Shown: in pieces, positions 58,290 through 64,000 of the stretch
Layout of the letters: each line of letters starts with the position of its first letter
Position numbering within the stretch: position 1 is the first letter of the stretch
Assembly (NCBI GenBank): GCA_936440205.1
Contig: OW387146.1
Coordinates: forward strand, 25,916,458 to 25,980,457
Source of the DNA: Lepidonotus clava
Lineage: Eukaryota > Annelida > Polychaeta > Phyllodocida > Polynoidae
DNA length: 64,000 nucleotides
Direction of reading: 5' to 3'
Translations under genes and position numbers: made by a program
Notes under the pieces: model-generated
What the model was told of the DNA's origin: nothing
What the model saw: only the letters and a program-made list of their open reading frames with translations
The model's database searches: none

Positions 58290-60710
58290 GTCATTTATAT
58301 TATACTCTGTGCTATTAAAACAAAAGTCAATTTCCAACAACTCCATATGTTATTCTACTGTAATATTTGTGAAGATACTTTCATTGGGGTCACATGAAAT
58401 AAACTTGTACCTCAAGGTACGTACTGTTCCCTAACTATATTGGTGTTCACTTTATTGGTAATGCACCTTTCAAATGGTTCGTGACATTCATGTAATCTCT
58501 TCTTAAAAAATAAAGGAGGCTGAAACATTTTTGATGTTCTTGACATGTGCCTTAAGGGGTTGGGGGGCGGTACCCATCGAGAGGTTTAATTCAAATTCGG
58601 GTTAAGTAACATCGTTCAAGAAACCAGAAGGATCAGATAACTACCAGAATCTTTGAAACAACCAAAATGCTATATTCATCGAGTGATGAGAGCTATCAAA
58701 AGATGGCCAATCGCCTGGAAAATACCTGAAATTTTTTAGACATTCCTTGCTAGCGATTTCTCATTCAAAGCAGATTTCAGTTGCAGCACGCAATGGGGTT
58801 TTCTTTGTTTTAGTTTAATACAACACAAATTGTTTTTATTATAACCAGTATCCCATCTTAAACTCAAGATCATAGTTTATATACTTCACTATGATATTAT
58901 GTGTAGGCATTATTGTAAGGAGGCCATAAGCGAGAATATCAGAGTAGAGTAAAACCTATAAGGAAAAGTGATTCTATATTGCCACTGACATAAATCTTGG
59001 TAATTTGATATACGTCCAATTTACAATCCCCAGATAAGGCTGTTATACTGATATAGAAACTAAAGGGCCTTACAAAAGATAACACGTAATCCTATTTTTG
59101 TAATAGTGTGTTTTGAAATTAGATTAAATAGCACAAGTAAATTGGATGGTGTGAGACAGAATCAATTTCGAGGGATATTATCAAAAAAGCATGAGTTGTT
59201 ATTGATGTAGTATCAATTTGCTGGTAATGTGCACTGTATTTTCTACGTAGTTTTGCATTACAATTATAATCTGAAATTGAATCTCTGCTGATTTTACACT
59301 TTTGCATGCAAAAATGATTGAATAATAATTGAATCCCACCCATATGTAATCGATATTGATATAGCGGTTTAACAGATTCACAGCAAAAGTATGTAGAATT
59401 GAACATGAAGACACATTTGCTTTTCTCAATTATATATTCCTCAATATTTAAAGTGATGTCTATTTAAAGTTGAGGGGGTATATCTTAATTGGGTCTTCCA
59501 TTATAAGTACGTCAGAATTTCACCCTGAATTTGAACCCCCTCCATCACCTCTTGTCAAAAAGGACGCAATGGATTATAGACTCCCTCTCTTAAAACGTTT
59601 AAACTTAACATAAGAAAGCTATAGAATGATGTAGGCCGCAAGAAAAAGCATTCGAAAGTTAAATTTTCACCATTTTGACAATATGTTACGTATCTTCAAG
59701 ATTTGACATAAAGAGGAGACAATCGAGCCATCAAAAGAAAGAGGGCATCATATATATTACTATACAAATGTTATAAGGAACATTAGGCTGATTTAAGATA
59801 ATAATGAAACATATACCAGAATAGTAAAAATGAACAGTTTATACTAAAAGATAATCTGTTGGATTAGATAAGCCCTCATTTCACAAAACCGTTTCAGCGA
59901 TGTCGGAGGCAATTTCAACCTGCATCAGTTAATTTAGAAGGCAAAGGTGAGCTACTTTAGGAGATATATACATTATGTTTATATACGTATAAATTTATAA
60001 GATTCACATATCATACACTGTTAGTAGTGCTAAAGCATTGGTTCACCTGCACATGTAGTGTAGTGTTCAAGTATCCAAGATAAAACTTTAAGCAACATTA
60101 TTTTAATGTAACACTAATTGCACCCCTAAGATTACTTGAATATCCCCCTTTCACATTTCTTACATTGAAAGTGCTCGAGAATGACCATTGAAATTAACTG
60201 CCAGATAATTAGTTTGACATCTTGAACTCGTTAACCCAGATATTTCTTTCCCATTCCTTTTGGTACAGTAAATTGATCTAATTGCACAAATTAATCTTCT
60301 AATGTTTCTACCAGGAAATACGAATTAAATACACTGTAGATAGATTGAAAGGTTTAGCAGTATATATTGGAAAGGAATAATTCATACCTGGTCCATTCCA
60401 GAAAGTGGACTGTGCTTTACGATAATCATCCAACCTCATATGCATTTGTAATGTGGCATTGGCCTTTAATAGCCACCCAGAAATTTTTCAACTACACCCA
60501 GACCAACTCCCGTTTTCCCTTTGGACAAAATTTACTGATGGCCAAACCTAATGATCATGACTTGAGAATAATGGCAAAGAAAGGAGGTCCGACAGATACC
60601 TTTAGGAATCGAAACCAAGCTTGCTGCACAGAAGTCACGTATGCAACCCACTGGAACATCCTTCGGATCTTTTATTATGTTGAAATTGAAAACACTGCAT
60701 GAAAAAAAGT
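58290..60710. other. Intergenic, no supported gene
   Basis: A 111-codon frame ends at 60702 but begins without ATG at its left border and shows no known motif. GGGTCTTCCATTATAAGTACG near 59490 recalls the ends of the MITEs at 43842 and 44517. Confidence 0.5.
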
Positions 60711-60714
60711 CCTC

Positions 60715-60910
60715 TTAAGACCTTTAAGTTTCTGTAAATGGGGTCATTGAGGTATGCTAAATGTAATGGAAAGGTCACCTTTACAAGGCCTTTCCAAATC
60801 TGTTTTAGGTGACCTTTAAAAATGCATCAAAGATATTGCAAAGGTATTGGAAAGGTGACATATCCTATGCCCTTAATGAACCTCAATGGGCCCATTTCCA
60901 AAATCAAAGG
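60715..60910 (+). repeat. Dispersed GGTCACCTTT-type repeat, copy 2 of 2
   Basis: Diverged match to 41680-41865. Internal palindromes such as GGAAAGGTCACCTTTAC and GGCCTTTCC recur. Confidence 0.4.
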
Positions 60911-61460
60911 TCATTAAAGGTCTAATTTCATGCAGTGTAATGTGTTGTAAAACAGCAACAATCTTGGGAAACATTTCACTTAAAAACTACATACATGATC
61001 TCAACGGTTATTGCAGGGTACTTTGTACCCAACTGATCCACAGTTCAGGTCAGTTGCCAACCGACAGAAAGTAACAGAAGGTGGTAAAGGAAAGAATCCA
61101 GTTAACCAAAATCGGGGCAGGCAGTTGTCACTTGGATCGGACAAACCCTGCTGAGGGCAGGAAATTGACCAGCCTGAGGCAGGCCAAGAGGGAACAGGAT
61201 TCATAAAAAGGAAGAGCAAATCAAGAGAACAGTGATTCAGCTGGTCAGTTAAAGCCTTACCCATTGGCCTGAATCGAATGATTGTGCTAGAATTGACTTT
61301 TTCTATCCAAACGATTGGCCAGATCGTTGCCAGATTTAGATCAAACAGATACGTGAGGTTTACTTTTTTTTTTTTTTATGAAGTTAACAGTGCAACATCT
61401 ATATAAGATATGCGTATTTCATGGTTTTACTTCGTAAAATACCTCCAAATTATTATTTAA
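60911..61460. other. Intergenic, no gene seen
   Basis: Contains a poly-T run near 61365; nothing else supported. Confidence 0.55.
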
Positions 61461-61467
61461 GCTAAGA

Positions 61468-61800
61468 TTTACAGCCCTTGCTGCTTTTATAATACTTGCT
61501 GCCTTTGCAATCCTTGCTGCATTTACAGTCCTTGATGCCTGTTTATGTGCAACTCTTTCTGCCTTCGTAGGATTGGCTTACTGTACAGTCTTTGTGGCCT
61601 TGGCAGCCCTGACTGACTTTGCAGTCTTTGCATCCTTTGCACCTCTTACTCTGCTTTTTTACAGTCCCAGTGGTTTTTGCAGCCCTTGCTGCCTTTGCAG
61701 CCTTTGCAGTCTTTGCAGCAGGCCTTTGAAGTCCCTGCTGCATTTGCAGCCCTTATTGCCTTTGCAGTCTTTGCCGCCTTGCAGCCCTTACATCTTCCAA
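61468..61800. repeat. Minisatellite CTGCCTTTGCAGCCCTTG
   Basis: Units of 15 bp or multiples (GCCTTTGCAGTCCTTGCT and variants) continue for some 330 bp. Because the period is a multiple of three, both strands have long frames (Lys-Gly-Cys-Lys repeats on minus, Leu/Pro/Phe on plus). I regard these as artefacts. Confidence 0.8.
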
Positions 61801-62945
61801 ACCTTCCCTGGGCAAAGGGACTCGTAATGTCCCTAATCACCAAGACTTCAATGGGTTGCCTAGGGACACTAGATATTGTAGGACATTTGAATGGCGTGTG
61901 TATAGTCGAAGATTGGTTCAATTTTAGACATAGGCCTAGGCCTGCTTCTGATGCCACTCCCTAAAGACTAGAGACTAGGGTTAGATAACCTGTTGAGAAG
62001 TTTCCTTATGTCTGAAGAATCCGTTGTCGACATATATGCACCTAAAGTTTATATCATTTCAATCATCACGTTAAGGAAATGACTAAGGTGATATATCTAA
62101 GATTATGGCAACATTGTTATAGTTACATTGCTGTCTTGTTACCTTGACATGGATCTAATTCAGTAATGTGATTTAGACTGTGTACTAACAATTAGATGCA
62201 CATCAACGTTAATAAATAACATACTTGTTTTGTAATGGTGTAAAGTCGTTTGCCAATAATTACTTGTTTATTTCAGTTCGTTTCAAGACAATAAAGATAT
62301 ATAAGGGACCATTATTGGTATAATGCTTGAATACCAAGTACTTTCCAAGAAATTGGTAGTAATGAAGCAAAGTGTTTTGCGTAAATACTTGTACATTTCC
62401 CTTTGTCTGAAGTCAACAGAAATTAAAGGGGGGCCGTGGTTGTCATGCTTAAATACTCATCACTTTCCGAGTAGAATGCTTAAATTCGTGAATTGAATGC
62501 TATTTATAGGTATGTAGTTTTAGATCCAATTAAAAGACAGACAACGTATCGACTTAGGTCATCGATTTTTAATAACACTGCGACGTGAGAATCCTGTTAT
62601 TGTCTTAAACATAACCCTGTAAAGTGCATTGCTTAAGCACTTATTTCTGGAGGAGGAAATATGATGAGTGAAGCTGCCTGAGATAGATATTAGGATAATG
62701 CCAAAACAATGTATACAAGAAAATACATCTTTCCCCCGGCAGTCTTCATATAATCATTATAGTAGATCCGTCACAGAATATTATGCCATACGACAGCTCT
62801 GTATACCCCTTCAAACAAAATGACTGATGACAAAGCCATAACGATGCCTAAGGAGAGACATAATAGCATTTTTGTGCAGTCTATCAACGTGATAAATCTG
62901 TCAGAATCTTTCTAGGAATCCCATTTGAGAGTCTCATGTTGTATA
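61801..62945. other. Intergenic, no gene seen
   Basis: Nothing supported. Confidence 0.55.
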
Positions 62946-62946
62946 G

Positions 62947-63395
62947 GGAGTAAACGGGTTAGCGGTATCCTCGCCATTTCCGACATCGCGCGGTGAAATA
63001 CTGGGCTCTAGAAGTGACCATACTTAACATTGGTGCCTATGGAGAAAACGGGAATATTCGCGATTCTACAAAATCTGTGCAATTCAGGGGAATTTAAGGG
63101 CCTGTATGATATGTAAGGGATCAATTCCAAACTTTTTCTTATTTACTGTCTGAAGATTGGACCAATATTTAAAAAGTTAGAGCGAAATATCATGATTTCT
63201 CCCATAGGATCCTATGTTAAACGTCCCACCAACTACCGTTCGCGATTTCCGCGAAATTTCGCCGCGCGATGCGCTATTTTTAGACCCGCATACGGAGTAT
63301 ATAATAATGTATGCTTCGTCACTCACTTTGATAAATCAGTAGAAACATGATCAGTCAGTACTGTCTTTGTCTCTTTATTAACCCGTTTAGCATGG
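62947..63395. mobile_element. Degenerate inverted-repeat element, CG-rich arms
   Basis: AGTAAACGGGTTA near the left is answered by TTAACCCGTTTAGC near the right. Inside, GACATCGCGCGGTGAAAT pairs with ATTTCGCCGCGCGATG, and TTAACATTGG..CCTATGGAGAAA with TTTCTCCCATAGG..TATGTTAAA. Asymmetric and diverged; non-coding. Confidence 0.5.
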
Positions 63396-64000
63396 GAAGC
63401 AGCCCAGATGGCTCTTGAGGAAATTCCCATATGAACCCCTTTTAAGAGGATGAATGTCACTTTCAGAAACTGAGAATTGTTCTACAGTTTCATTTAGAAT
63501 TAGAGATGTGGTCCGTGAAATATTCTGGCGTCAGTTCCCTAGAAAATATTAGAATTCTAATTCAACAAACTTGTAGTTTTCTTCCAACATTTTGTTGAGA
63601 AAAAAATGTTTTAGGCAATTTTAAGACTTATTTTCATAATTAGGGTAATATCTTAGTACTTATAAATTGTAACATTTTCCGCAGTGAAATTAAAGGGTTA
63701 AACTAAGTTTGTATTATGAATTATGAATTAGTATCATTGGTCGGTAAATCCTCTCAATATTTAATCAAAATATCAAACATGTTTGATGTAGTTGGTGCTC
63801 GTCTTTCGCCAGACCCTCAATCACCATGCTATGCCTATTGTCAGAGTCTGTATACAAACCTGCGTACAAACCGGCATGCATATTAGATTTTATGCCAATT
63901 TGAATGCTAACTAGTATGCTGACATAGTGAATATTGTTCAGTGGGGATCTGCATATGGGCCAAGTACTAAAATGTCGCATTTCCGTGCAGACGCATACCC
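63396..64000. other. Intergenic to the right edge
   Basis: TTAACCCGTTTAG (63378) and TAAAGGGTTAA (63691-63701) could also be read as ends of a TTAA-flanked element, but the match is weak. No gene. Confidence 0.4.

Noticed and set aside
60367-60702. 111-codon frame as a gene
   Set aside because: No ATG at its start, no motif, no splice or promoter context; length is not remarkable in 64 kb of six-frame sequence.
61573-61964. Cys/Lys-rich or Leu/Pro-rich proteins on both strands
   Set aside because: Minisatellite with a 15-bp period; both strands being open at once is expected from the repeat.

Overview
This window is AT-rich nuclear DNA from an animal, most likely a marine invertebrate; I cannot name the phylum. 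It has phase-matched introns with GT..AG borders, TATA and ETS/YY1/E-box promoter clusters, AATAAA signals, a chemoreceptor-like seven-helix receptor gene, and a very dense load of small non-autonomous DNA transposons. No bacterial gene organisation, CRISPR array or rRNA is visible. Almost every open frame over 60 codons is a chance frame or lies in a repeat.

Two gene models can be built with confidence. The first, 6.66-9.19 kb on the plus strand, has a TATA promoter, a non-coding first exon, a tiny second exon carrying the start codon, and a third exon that joins in frame. It encodes a 116-residue protein with a predicted N-myristoylation signal (MGNTAA). The second, about 24.14-29.47 kb on the plus strand, is a three-coding-exon gene for a 736-residue rhodopsin-like GPCR with an unusually long, cysteine-rich, secreted-type ectodomain and no domain I recognise. 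On the opposite strand at 29.69-29.82 kb lies an exon with a Kozak-perfect start and a signal peptide ending in a phase-1 donor. Its remaining exons must lie to the left, so the receptor gene may sit inside an intron of an opposite-strand gene.

Weaker gene traces are a possible first exon on the minus strand at the left edge (1-59), a minus-strand first exon under an ETS/E-box promoter at 44.26-44.34 kb, a plus-strand terminal exon with AATAAA at 43.56-43.77 kb, and promoter-like clusters at 39.6, 46.55 and 50.6 kb.

The rest is dominated by inverted-repeat elements. A 4.5 kb fold-back (14.0-18.5 kb) has arms made of about 352-bp tandem units, each carrying a doubled TCAAGGTCA motif. Others are a fold-back whose arms are a 15-bp minisatellite (9.56-10.38 kb), a double MITE (37.81-38.91 kb), a 714-bp palindromic element (42.7-43.4 kb), TTAA-flanked piggyBac-like MITEs in introns of both main genes, nested MITEs at 11.0-11.6 kb, and several families present two or three times. 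Minisatellites occur at 37.0, 39.0, 47.0-47.9, 54.7-55.2 and 61.5-61.8 kb. Two short near-perfect hairpins (12.66 and 44.81 kb) could form long stem RNAs.
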